7,031 bases of DNA. Source: an uncultured Armatimonadota bacterium. GTDB taxonomy: Bacteria > Armatimonadota > Armatimonadia > Armatimonadales > Armatimonadaceae. The DNA lies in NCBI GenBank assembly GCA_903915615.1, contig CAIWTR010000239.1, positions 1 to 7,031 of the forward strand. Reading direction: 5' to 3'. The notes beneath the pieces are model-generated. The model made no database searches. It worked only from the letters and a program-made list of their open reading frames with translations, and was not told the origin of the DNA. Shown here piece by piece: positions 1-6,152 of the stretch (position 1 is the first letter of the stretch; the number at the start of each line of letters is the position of its first letter). The position numbers were made by a program, and so were the translations under genes.

Positions 1-737
1 TCCGATGCCACCGACTCAAGCAAAGCCTGGTAGACAAGTGTGTCCACCGAGCGTGGAACCATTTCACCAAACAGCGTTGCTGCATCTGGCTCGAAGAGTG
101 CATCCTCGGATGCCCCTGATGATGCGCTTTCGGTTTCGGTTTGCAATGGCAGAAGCTGAACAGCGGTCGGCTGCTGCGTAAGTGCACTCAGGAACTTGGT
201 GTAGACCAAGTAAACGACATCCACTTCACCAGACACGTACATCGCTTGCGCTTTGCGGCTGATATCCGCTGCTTCACCGAATGTGGTGCCTGTCATGTTG
301 ATCGCAAACTCAGCGGCGACGGGGATACCGCGGCGGCGGAAGTAGGCTTGGCCCTTGCGCCCGATGACGATACCGCGGATGTCTTCAGGGGACGGTGCGG
401 TGCCATCTGGTCCACAGGTGCGCATCACTTCAGCGGTCTTTTTGAGAATGTTCGTAGCATAGGAACCGCAGAGTCCGCGGTCAGCGGTGACGGCAAGAAT
501 GCCGATTCGCTTGATAGATGTACGTTGTTCAAGGAGAGGGTGTGCAACGGATGTGCCAGCTGCATTTGCAAGCGAGCCCATTACGGTACGCATTTGTTCC
601 GCGTAAGGACGTGCAGATTGCACACGATCCTGTGCACGCTTGAGACGTGCAGCGGCGACCATTTTCATGGCCTTTGTGATTTGCTGAATATTTTTGGCGA
701 CCCGAATTCGGGCGCGGACTTGTCGCATTGATGGCAT
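1..737 (-). CDS. atpG: F1Fo ATP synthase subunit gamma, 3' end missing (runs off left edge)
   Basis: This encodes the central rotating stalk of F1, which couples proton flow through the Fo ring to ATP synthesis by the alpha3beta3 head, on the cytoplasmic face of the membrane. My translation of the minus strand gives 245 residues. It starts MPSMRQVRARIRVAKNIQQI, the usual gamma N-terminus, followed by ITKAMKMVAAARLKRAQ (residues 20-36), the conserved TADRGLCGSY (84-93), and VDTLVYQALLESVAS (231-245) at the window edge. The conserved C-terminal helix (usually EHAARMxAM...) should lie just outside, since full-length gamma is about 285-300 residues. The start is the ATG at 737; a GGGAG about 12 nt upstream is a somewhat distant ribosome site. 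The gene is divergent from purF, so atpA is not immediately upstream as it is in the common atpHAGDC order. Residues 199-215 form a Ser/Glu-rich stretch that looks like a flexible insert. Family assignment is very secure. Confidence 0.96.
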   Translation of the reverse strand, partial: MPSMRQVRARIRVAKNIQQITKAMKMVAAARLKRAQDRVQSARPYAEQMRTVMGSLANAAGTSVAHPLLEQRTSIKRIGILAVTADRGLCGSYATNILKKTAEVMRTCGPDGTAPSPEDIRGIVIGRKGQAYFRRRGIPVAAEFAINMTGTTFGEAADISRKAQAMYVSGEVDVVYLVYTKFLSALTQQPTAVQLLPLQTETESASSGASEDALFEPDAATLFGEMVPRSVDTLVYQALLESVAS

Positions 738-764
738 AATTAACTTCTGCTCCCGCTGAAAAAA

Positions 765-780
765 CCGGTGCAGTATACCA
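765..780 (-). promoter_or_regulatory. Likely extended -10 promoter of atpG
   Basis: Read on the minus strand, positions 780-772 are TGGTATACT, an extended -10 element (TGn followed by TATACT, one mismatch to TATAAT). Transcription would start near 765 and leave a leader of about 28 nt before the ATG at 737. No good -35 hexamer is visible about 17 nt further upstream, which is tolerable for extended -10 promoters. The site lies between the divergent atpG and purF genes. I did not find an equally convincing promoter for purF. Confidence 0.45.
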
Positions 781-868
781 TTGCACCCGTGTGTTGGGGT
801 CGAAAGTGGAGGCTTGCGGCGATACACTTGACGCCGTGAGTGACAGCATCCAAAGTGTGGAGCCCCTA

Positions 869-2308
869 ATGTTTTCTGATGATCCGCGAGCCGATGACCG
901 TATTAATGATGAATGCGGCGTATTTGGGGTGTACGCACCAGGTGAGGATGTAGCCAGACTATCCTACTTTGGTTTGTTCGCCCTACAGCACAGAGGCCAA
1001 GAGTCTGCGGGTATAGCTGTAACTGATGGCAGCCATATCCACGTCCACAAAGAAATGGGCTTGGTCACCCAGGTCTTCTCGGAAGACATCCTTCATTCGT
1101 TGAAAGGTTTTGCTGCGGTTGGTCACACCCGCTACAGCACAACCGGTTCATCGGTGTTGCGGAATGCACAGCCAATCATGTGCTGCCTTGCCAATGGCGA
1201 GTATGTTGCCGTTGCGCATAATGGCAATCTGATCAACACGGATGCTTTGCGCACTGAGCTTATGGGGCGTGGTGTGGTCTTTGAATCAACCAACGACTCT
1301 GAAGTGATTGCACATCTGATCAGCGAGAACATGGACCTCGGCATCGTCGAAGCTGTCCGTACCGCCGTTATCCGCCTTGAGGGTGCCTTCTCATTGGTCA
1401 TCATGTCACATGACACGGTGATTGGTGTACGGGATGCGTATGGTGTCCGACCGCTGTGTCTTGGCAAGCTTGGGCAGTCGCACTGGGTGTTGGCATCCGA
1501 AACCTGTGCCATCAACACGGTTGGTGCCGTCTTTGTACGCGATGTGACTCCGGGTGAAATGATTGTCATTAATGCAGATGGCTGGTCATCTGTAAAGGCT
1601 GTCGAGATGCAGCGTCATGCGCTGTGTATGTTCGAGACGATTTATTTTGCGCGTCCCGACTCCGAAATGTTTGGTCAGAGTCTCCACGCAGCCCGCCGGA
1701 GAATGGGCGCAGCCCTTTACGGTGAGCATCCCGTCGAAGCAGACCTCGTGATTGGCGTTCCAGACAGCGGCACACCTGCGGCGCTTGGCTTTGCGGAAGC
1801 AAGCGGCATCCCGTTTGGTGAAGGGATGGTCAAGAACCGTTACATCCAGCGTACATTTATTCAGCCAAACCAGCGGATGCGTGAGATGGGTGTGCGGATG
1901 AAGCTTACGCCGATGCGCGAAGCGCTTGAGGGTAAGCGGGTGGTGATGGTGGATGATTCCATCGTGCGTGGGACGACCACCGGTAAGATCGTTAGATTAT
2001 TGCTGGATGCTGGTGCGAAAGAAGTGCATGTCCGAATTTCAAGCCCTCCAGTTGCGCATCCGTGTTTCTATGGCATCGACATGGCAACCCGAGATCAGCT
2101 AATCGCAAGTCATGCAACCGTTGAGAAGATTCGTGAGCACATCGGAGCAACATCGCTTGGCTATCTCAGCACGGATGGCTTGAGTAAGGCGATGGCGCTT
2201 TCGAATGAGAACTTCTGCCTGGCGTGTTTTACGGGGACCTATCCGATTGAGATTCCGGATGCGGTTCGTGCTGGCAAGGATGCGTTTGAGCCAACACCCC
2301 GGCGGTAA
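869..2308 (+). CDS. purF: Amidophosphoribosyltransferase, [4Fe-4S] type with propeptide
   Basis: PurF catalyses the first committed step of purine synthesis in the cytoplasm: PRPP plus glutamine gives 5-phosphoribosylamine. From the ATG at 869 the protein has 479 residues. A 15-residue propeptide precedes Cys16 in the motif INDECGVFGVY; after processing this becomes the N-terminal nucleophile of the Ntn glutaminase domain. The phosphoribosyltransferase domain carries the PRPP loop VVMVDDSIVRGTT (358-370). Four cysteines match the [4Fe-4S] ligands of the Bacillus subtilis enzyme: Cys253 (LCMFETIYFARPDS), Cys399 (HPCFYGID), Cys450 and Cys453 (NFCLACFTG). This is therefore the oxygen-sensitive cluster type, not the cluster-free E. 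coli type. I chose ATG 869 over the longer frame from GTG 791 because GGAG at 859-862 sits 6 nt upstream and the propeptide length fits. The gene heads a same-strand run with a GNAT gene. Confidence 0.96.
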   Translation: MFSDDPRADDRINDECGVFGVYAPGEDVARLSYFGLFALQHRGQESAGIAVTDGSHIHVHKEMGLVTQVFSEDILHSLKGFAAVGHTRYSTTGSSVLRNAQPIMCCLANGEYVAVAHNGNLINTDALRTELMGRGVVFESTNDSEVIAHLISENMDLGIVEAVRTAVIRLEGAFSLVIMSHDTVIGVRDAYGVRPLCLGKLGQSHWVLASETCAINTVGAVFVRDVTPGEMIVINADGWSSVKAVEMQRHALCMFETIYFARPDSEMFGQSLHAARRRMGAALYGEHPVEADLVIGVPDSGTPAALGFAEASGIPFGEGMVKNRYIQRTFIQPNQRMREMGVRMKLTPMREALEGKRVVMVDDSIVRGTTTGKIVRLLLDAGAKEVHVRISSPPVAHPCFYGIDMATRDQLIASHATVEKIREHIGATSLGYLSTDGLSKAMALSNENFCLACFTGTYPIEIPDAVRAGKDAFEPTPRR

Positions 2309-2320
2309 TGCGTTTGATGT

Positions 2321-2343
2321 CAACCAGCGTTATTCGCTGGTTG
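2321..2343 (+). repeat. Perfect 9-bp hairpin just after purF stop
   Basis: CAACCAGCG (2321-2329) and CGCTGGTTG (2335-2343) are perfect reverse complements separated by the 5-nt loop TTATT. The hairpin starts 12 nt after the purF stop and ends 14 nt before the preferred GTG start of the acetyltransferase. No T-run follows, so it is not a standard intrinsic terminator. It could protect the purF mRNA 3' end, weaken read-through into the downstream genes, or control access to the next start. The structure is seen; the role is inference. Confidence 0.6.
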
Positions 2344-2357
2344 CCGAAGCAGCTTGG

Positions 2358-2939
2358 GTGTTTCAACATCCAGGCGGAACAGTAGCGTGCCGGCCCCTTC
2401 GCGTAGAAGAAGCATCCATGGCAGCGGCAATCGAAGCAACACGCTTCCAGCCATCCACCAGTGTGAGCTCCTTTGAGTCCCTAATATTGGGGCACAACGG
2501 CAGCTGCTGCGGCATTTTCATAGATGGAACGCTTGTCGGCTGCGCCGCAGCAAACATCACTCCAGCGCTGGATGACTATGCTGCAGAGGCTTTCTTCGAC
2601 AATGTTTCCATTCTGGAGGAGCATTCCGGGTGTGGATTAGGTTTGGTTTTGACTGCGTATCTTCTTGCGCTTTGTAGCCGAGCGCCGCACCAGTGTTCAC
2701 GGGCAACGCTTGAAGTGCGTGCCGGGAATGTCGCGGCCAAGCGAATCTATGCACGCTTAGGGTTTACCTGCCATGGCATCCGGAAGCGGTATTACAGCCA
2801 CCCAACCGAGGATGCTGAAATCCATTGGTTGGAAAACATGCAGTCGCCAGAATTCAATGTTGTGCTTTCAGAATCTGTTTCTCATGCGTTGGAATTGTTC
2901 CACGTGAAACAATTGCAACGCAGTGAGGTTGATGCATGA
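2358..2939 (+). CDS. GNAT family N-acetyltransferase, RimI-like
   Basis: GNAT enzymes transfer the acetyl group of acetyl-CoA to an amine; the substrate here is unknown. From GTG 2358 the protein has 193 residues. The fold opens with VACRPLRVEEAS (9-20). FIDGTLVGCAAANI is the central strand pair, DNVSILEEHSGCGLGLVLTAYL (81-102) is the acetyl-CoA site, and TLEVRAGNVAAKRIYARLGFTCHGIRKRYY (117-146) closely follows the RimI pattern. The usual Arg/Gln opening the QxxGxG loop appears to be Ser90, which is unusual. Residues from about 161 form a tail beyond the fold, and the parS site lies in it (FHVK, 181-184). The start is uncertain: the frame is open upstream to 2205 inside purF, and GTG 2358 and ATG 2418 both lack a strong ribosome site. 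ATG 2418 would cut off the first strand. The stop overlaps the next gene in ATGA. There is no tsaB or tsaD neighbour, so ribosomal protein S18 acetylation is not implied. Confidence 0.82.
   Translation: MFQHPGGTVACRPLRVEEASMAAAIEATRFQPSTSVSSFESLILGHNGSCCGIFIDGTLVGCAAANITPALDDYAAEAFFDNVSILEEHSGCGLGLVLTAYLLALCSRAPHQCSRATLEVRAGNVAAKRIYARLGFTCHGIRKRYYSHPTEDAEIHWLENMQSPEFNVVLSESVSHALELFHVKQLQRSEVDA
2885..2922. repeat. 38-bp imperfect palindrome containing parS
   Basis: The left arm 2885-2903 and right arm 2904-2922 are complementary at 17 of 19 positions. The two mismatches are 2892/2915 and 2900/2907, the latter being the asymmetric base of the parS core. The symmetry thus extends 11 bp beyond the core on each side. 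In mRNA it could fold into a long stem ending one base before the GTGAGG ribosome site (2923-2928) of the downstream membrane-protein gene. There is no T-run, so a terminator role is unlikely. Confidence 0.7.
2896..2911. promoter_or_regulatory. parS: parS centromere site (ParB/Spo0J binding), inside the GNAT gene
   Basis: The 16-mer TGTTCCACGTGAAACA fits the widely conserved chromosomal parS consensus TGTTNCACGTGAAACA at every position, and equals the classic site within B. subtilis spo0J. ParB-CTP clamps load here and spread along the DNA; ParA then segregates the origins and SMC is recruited. These sites cluster near oriC and often lie inside genes, where they read as F-H-V-K, as they do here near the acetyltransferase C-terminus. 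The core is the centre of a longer palindrome (2885-2922). The sequence match is direct; function in this organism is inferred from conservation. Confidence 0.85.
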
Positions 2940-3487
2940 AACGTCTAATCCGTGTGCTGTATGCAAGTATCCCTTTCCTCATTCTGCTTGTGCTTGTGGC
3001 GTGGACGGCATCCAATGCCGGTTCATACCGGTCAAGCTGGCTTGGAACATATTGGGTTTTGAATAGCCTTGCGCCGCAGTACCAGCCCATTAGTGACTTT
3101 GGCGTAAGTATGTATCAGCTCAACGATGCCCTGCGACGCCTCGCGCATATTTTGATCGGCTTTATGGCCACGATTGTGTTGGACCGCATTTTACGTATCA
3201 CTACCCGTATTCGGGGTGGTAAACGACTTGCCCTTGCCTGTGCGCTGTCATTGTTTGTGATTGGAACGGGCGCGGCCGTGCGTTACCGGAGCAGCCTCCG
3301 CCATGTGCGGATGGTGCAGTTTGTGTCGAGCGCCACTGGGATGCTTCTGGGGGCCGCTGCAATCTCGATTGCCGCGATCGATAGGCGTATTGTTGCACGC
3401 TTGCAGGATGCACCACCGGAGGTGGTGAAAGGGTGTGCTGATGATGGATGTATGGATGCATCTGAACCCGATGAAGAGGAAATTTAG
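2936..3487 (+). CDS. Small four-helix membrane protein, VanZ-like
   Basis: This 183-residue protein has four hydrophobic segments, at about 7-25, 70-86, 98-115 and 128-148, and a hydrophilic acidic tail ending in DEEEI. The layout and size suit the VanZ family. The pieces LRRLAHILIGFMATIVLDRIL (66-86) and RSSLRHVRMVQFVSSATGMLLGAA (118-141) resemble the His-containing second helix and the final helix of VanZ domains, but the match is by eye and weak. VanZ-type proteins are membrane proteins, some linked to glycopeptide (teicoplanin) resistance, most of unknown role. The start ATG 2936 overlaps the acetyltransferase stop (ATGA), with GTGAGG 7 nt upstream. The gene ends 3 nt before the hydrolase start, in the same reading frame, with a single TAG between them. 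It is probably co-transcribed with both neighbours. If it is not VanZ-like, it is an uncharacterised integral membrane protein. Confidence 0.75.
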   Translation: MKRLIRVLYASIPFLILLVLVAWTASNAGSYRSSWLGTYWVLNSLAPQYQPISDFGVSMYQLNDALRRLAHILIGFMATIVLDRILRITTRIRGGKRLALACALSLFVIGTGAAVRYRSSLRHVRMVQFVSSATGMLLGAAAISIAAIDRRIVARLQDAPPEVVKGCADDGCMDASEPDEEEI

Positions 3488-3490
3488 ACT

Positions 3491-5395
3491 ATGTCAGGAC
3501 GCATGATTTTCGGCCGTGCCGTGCAGCACCCCCTTCCACCAGAAGGCAAAGTGATCCCGCCGATGGGGATGGAAATCCCAGCCGCTGATCGACAACGTCT
3601 GTTGACCGCTGCTGGAGAGCTGCAGAAACGCGTGGATGTCCTTAAGAGCAAAAGTCAGTTTTGGCCGGATGTGGCAATCTATGCGAAAGCGGTTCTATGG
3701 TCGGTCAGCGAGAACACCGTTTACAATTCACGGGAGCTGGCTGCGGCCTATGAGCTTTTGGATGAAGGAAGTAAGCGTGCGGATGCTCTTGAGCGTGGAT
3801 TGACGCCTTGGAATGATGCGACCGGATTGGTTGTACGCGGGTATGTCAGCCGCATCGATGGCTCCGTCCAGCCATACGGTCTGGTGATTCCCGCATCCTG
3901 GTCGCAGCGCGGCCGGGCACGCTACCGCTTGGATATCTGGTTCCATGGCCGCGGTGAGCAGCTGACCGAGCTGTCGTTTTTGGATGGCCGTCGCAAGTCA
4001 CTTGGCGATTTTGCTCCCGATAATGTCTTTGTCCTGCATCCGTACGGTCGCTTCTGCAATGCAAACCATGTAGCAGGCGAGACCGACACGCTTGAAGCGA
4101 TGGCAGATGTCCAACGCCGCTATAGGATTGATGAAGACCGCATCACCGTTCGTGGGTTTTCGATGGGCGGCGGGGCGACGTGGCACTTCGCGGTACATCA
4201 TGCAGACAAATGGGCCGCCGCTGCGCCCGGAGCCGGATTTAGCGAGACCCCTGAGTTCCAACGCTCCTATTCCAATGGAGCGACATTCCCAAAATGGCAG
4301 GTCCAGCTCTGGAAATGGTACGACGCAACCGATTGGCCAACCAACCTCTCCAACCTCCCGACAATCGCCTACAACGGCGACAAGGATGGACAGAAGCAGG
4401 CCGCGGATGCGATGGAAAAGGCGATGAAAGCCGTTGGGCTTGACCTTCCCCGTGTGACCGGGCCAGATACCGGACACTGGTACCACAAGGACAGCAAGCC
4501 GATCATCGAAACCTTTGTTACGGATGCTGCTAATAAAGGCCGTAACCGCAATCCCGAACGCGTGCGCTTTACCACGTGGACACTGCGCTACAACAGCCAT
4601 TACTGGGTAACGGTCCACCGCCTCCGTGAGCACTATGCGGAGTCTCTTGTGGATGCGACACGCTCAGCTAGCGGTGACCGGGTTGACATCAAGACCAAGG
4701 GCGTTGAGAGCTTCTCCATCACCCTTGAGCAGGCCCCCAAGCGCGTCACCATTGATGGACAAAACGTTACTCCAAATGCGGTTTATGCCCTGCAGAACGG
4801 AAAGTGGACATCATCCACACATACCCCTGCCAAACGCAGCGCGCTGGTCAAACACCACGGTGTACAGGGTCCAGTGGATGATGCATTTCTTGACAGCGTG
4901 ATCTTCGTTGCGCCAAGCGGCACACCGCTGGTTGGTAGCACGGGCGCTTTTCTTGAGAAAGCTCGACAGCGGGCTGCAACGGACTGGAAGCGCTTCTTCC
5001 GCGGCGAGCTGCCAACGGTGACCGACAAAGACCTGACAGCAAAACAGCTTGCCGAGTCACATATCGTTGTCTGGGGCGATCCGCAGAGCAACTCTATCCT
5101 TGGTAAGGTGATTGGTAAGCTTCCAATAAAGTGGGACAAGCGTGGCCTCTCCGTAAACGGGCGCCTCTACGGTCCAACGGAAGCGTATCCTGTCCTCGTT
5201 TACCCAAATCCACTCAACCCGGACAAGTACATCGTGCTCAATTCTGGCTACACCTGGTATGAGCACAGCGCGGGCTCAAATGCATTGCATACACCCAAGC
5301 TGCCCGACTGGGGGGTGATTCGCCTCTCGGATGGACAGCAACAGGTTCTGGATGCTGGATTCTTTGATGAAAGCTGGCAGCTCAAAAAAGGCTGA
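3491..5395 (+). CDS. Large alpha/beta hydrolase (esterase/prolyl oligopeptidase-like)
   Basis: This is a serine hydrolase of 634 residues. An N-terminal helical region (about 25-110) leads into the alpha/beta hydrolase fold: LDIWFHGRGE (147-156) supplies the oxyanion-side loop, and GFSMGG places the nucleophile at Ser224. YNGDKDG offers the acid (Asp297 or Asp299), and TGHWYH gives the base His329. All triad members are present in order. Residues from about 350 to the end form an extra domain of unknown fold that looks strand-rich. Similar proteins in Planctomycetes and relatives, as I remember them, are exported, but this N-terminus (MSGRMIFGRAVQHPLPPEGK) has no signal peptide. The stop codon TAG immediately upstream rules out an in-frame extension. 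The start ATG 3491 follows AGAGGA by 10 nt; ATG 3503 is an alternative. It is last in the purF-led run and is followed by a terminator. Substrate unknown: ester, peptide or acetylated sugar are all possible. Confidence 0.88.
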   Translation: MSGRMIFGRAVQHPLPPEGKVIPPMGMEIPAADRQRLLTAAGELQKRVDVLKSKSQFWPDVAIYAKAVLWSVSENTVYNSRELAAAYELLDEGSKRADALERGLTPWNDATGLVVRGYVSRIDGSVQPYGLVIPASWSQRGRARYRLDIWFHGRGEQLTELSFLDGRRKSLGDFAPDNVFVLHPYGRFCNANHVAGETDTLEAMADVQRRYRIDEDRITVRGFSMGGGATWHFAVHHADKWAAAAPGAGFSETPEFQRSYSNGATFPKWQVQLWKWYDATDWPTNLSNLPTIAYNGDKDGQKQAADAMEKAMKAVGLDLPRVTGPDTGHWYHKDSKPIIETFVTDAANKGRNRNPERVRFTTWTLRYNSHYWVTVHRLREHYAESLVDATRSASGDRVDIKTKGVESFSITLEQAPKRVTIDGQNVTPNAVYALQNGKWTSSTHTPAKRSALVKHHGVQGPVDDAFLDSVIFVAPSGTPLVGSTGAFLEKARQRAATDWKRFFRGELPTVTDKDLTAKQLAESHIVVWGDPQSNSILGKVIGKLPIKWDKRGLSVNGRLYGPTEAYPVLVYPNPLNPDKYIVLNSGYTWYEHSAGSNALHTPKLPDWGVIRLSDGQQQVLDAGFFDESWQLKKG

Positions 5396-5403
5396 TCGTA
5401 ACG

Positions 5404-5443
5404 AAAAAAAAGCTGCCCCCGGGAGGGGGCCGCTTCTATTTTT
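5404..5443. terminator. Bidirectional intrinsic terminator between convergent genes
   Basis: AGCTGCCCCC (5411-5420) pairs with GGGGGCCGCT (5425-5434) at 9 of 10 positions around a GGGA loop. On the plus strand it is followed by TCTATTTTT (5435-5443), ending the hydrolase transcript. On the minus strand the A-run 5404-5411 becomes a T-run, serving the LTxxQ gene that stops at 5457. The position between two converging genes fits this double use. Confidence 0.85.
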
Positions 5444-5456
5444 CGAGACCGGGACG

Positions 5457-6107
5457 CTACTTCTTCGCAGCCATCGCTTCCATCAAAACAATGGTGCGAT
5501 CTATCAACAACACACCCTTGACGAATTCGATCAATGCCAATGCCTCAACTTGATCCTTAGGGGCCTTCTCAGGATTGTTCTGAAATGCCTTTGGGACACG
5601 CTTTCCGCCAAATGCCTTCTCGCTCTGACGCAAGAGATCGCCCTTTTGCGGAGCCGTCAACACCTTCAATGTCACCGCAAGCGTAGACTCAACCGACTTT
5701 TGATACGCCGTCACCTGACGGGTTTCGGCAGCCTTGCCCAAATCATCAATCTTTTTACTGAGCTCCGCAGGCGCTTTTTTGCCCTCAATCGCAGCATTAC
5801 GCGCCTCGGTCAATGCATCCGCCAAACCCTTGGCAGCATCATCTCCCTGCTTCAACAAACCCTCATACTCTTTTTGAGCAGCCTTCATGGGAACCAACAG
5901 CTGCGTTATCTGGTCCTTCGTCAGCTCCAAAGGAAGCAGCGAATCCAATAGCCGCAAGTCGGCATACATGTCGCGCGCGCGCACCGCATCGGGATTTGGC
6001 TTGTAAGCCGTTGGCTTCGCCGTGTCCTGAATAGGCGCAATAATGGCAAATGTCAAAGGAAGAATGACGCTGAGCATGGATGCACAATACAGTATGTCTG
6101 GCATCAC
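5457..6107 (-). CDS. Secreted helical protein with two LTxxQ motifs (Spy/CpxP-like)
   Basis: The 216-residue protein begins with a hydrophobic stretch (about 7-24, ending AIIAPIQD) that looks like a signal peptide or membrane anchor, although the n-region lacks Lys or Arg. The rest is charged and predicted helical. It contains two LTxxQ motifs, LTKDQ (62-66) and LTAPQ (150-154), at a spacing and in a helical setting like those of Spy and CpxP. Those periplasmic proteins form cradle-shaped dimers that chaperone or sense misfolded envelope proteins. About 60 residues follow the second motif, making it longer than Spy or CpxP. Similarity is motif-level only, so a chaperone role is inference. The start is GTG 6107 or ATG 6104; AGGTG lies right against the ATG, a poor spacing. 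ATG 6077 is a further option that shortens the signal. It is a single gene facing the hydrolase, divergent from the lipoprotein gene. Confidence 0.8.
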   Translation of the reverse strand: MMPDILYCASMLSVILPLTFAIIAPIQDTAKPTAYKPNPDAVRARDMYADLRLLDSLLPLELTKDQITQLLVPMKAAQKEYEGLLKQGDDAAKGLADALTEARNAAIEGKKAPAELSKKIDDLGKAAETRQVTAYQKSVESTLAVTLKVLTAPQKGDLLRQSEKAFGGKRVPKAFQNNPEKAPKDQVEALALIEFVKGVLLIDRTIVLMEAMAAKK

Positions 6108-6124
6108 CTGCGAGCATTAATACC

Positions 6125-6152
6125 GGTATAACCTTATGGTGGATAAACCAAT
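6125..6152 (-). promoter_or_regulatory. Possible promoter of the LTxxQ gene
   Basis: On the minus strand TTGGTT (6152-6147) and TATACC (6130-6125) are separated by 16 nt, a weak sigma70-type arrangement. Transcription would start near 6118, leaving only about 11-14 nt before the candidate starts at 6107/6104. That is short and, together with the weak ribosome site, could mean a nearly leaderless message or a later start at 6077. Confidence 0.3.

Noticed and set aside
791..868. N-terminal extension of PurF from GTG 791 (or GTG 836)
   Set aside because: It would give an unusually long propeptide, and neither GTG has a well-spaced ribosome site, whereas ATG 869 has GGAG 6 nt upstream.
2308..2385. 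25-codon frame starting at TAATG on the purF stop
   Set aside because: It is short with no recognisable motif, has no ribosome site of its own, and overlaps the hairpin and the GNAT start; translational coupling cannot be excluded, but I see no support.
3411..3427. CACCACC-GGA-GGTGGTG hairpin near the end of the membrane-protein gene
   Set aside because: It has only 7 bp, lies in the coding sequence and has no T-run; its effect on the hydrolase start 64 nt away is speculative.
4573..4578. Second CACGTG, as a possible second parS
   Set aside because: The flanks within the hydrolase gene (ACCACGTGGACA) lose the TGTT...AACA outer positions, so it is only the central hexamer and likely chance.
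3998..4633. Open minus-strand frame of 211 codons opposite the hydrolase
   Set aside because: It is antisense to a domain with an intact catalytic triad; the frame is a by-product of codon bias and encodes nothing recognisable.
5331..5951. Plus-strand 206-codon frame over the end of the hydrolase and the LTxxQ gene
   Set aside because: It crosses the bidirectional terminator and is antisense to the LTxxQ gene; its Leu/Arg/Gln-rich content looks like a shadow.
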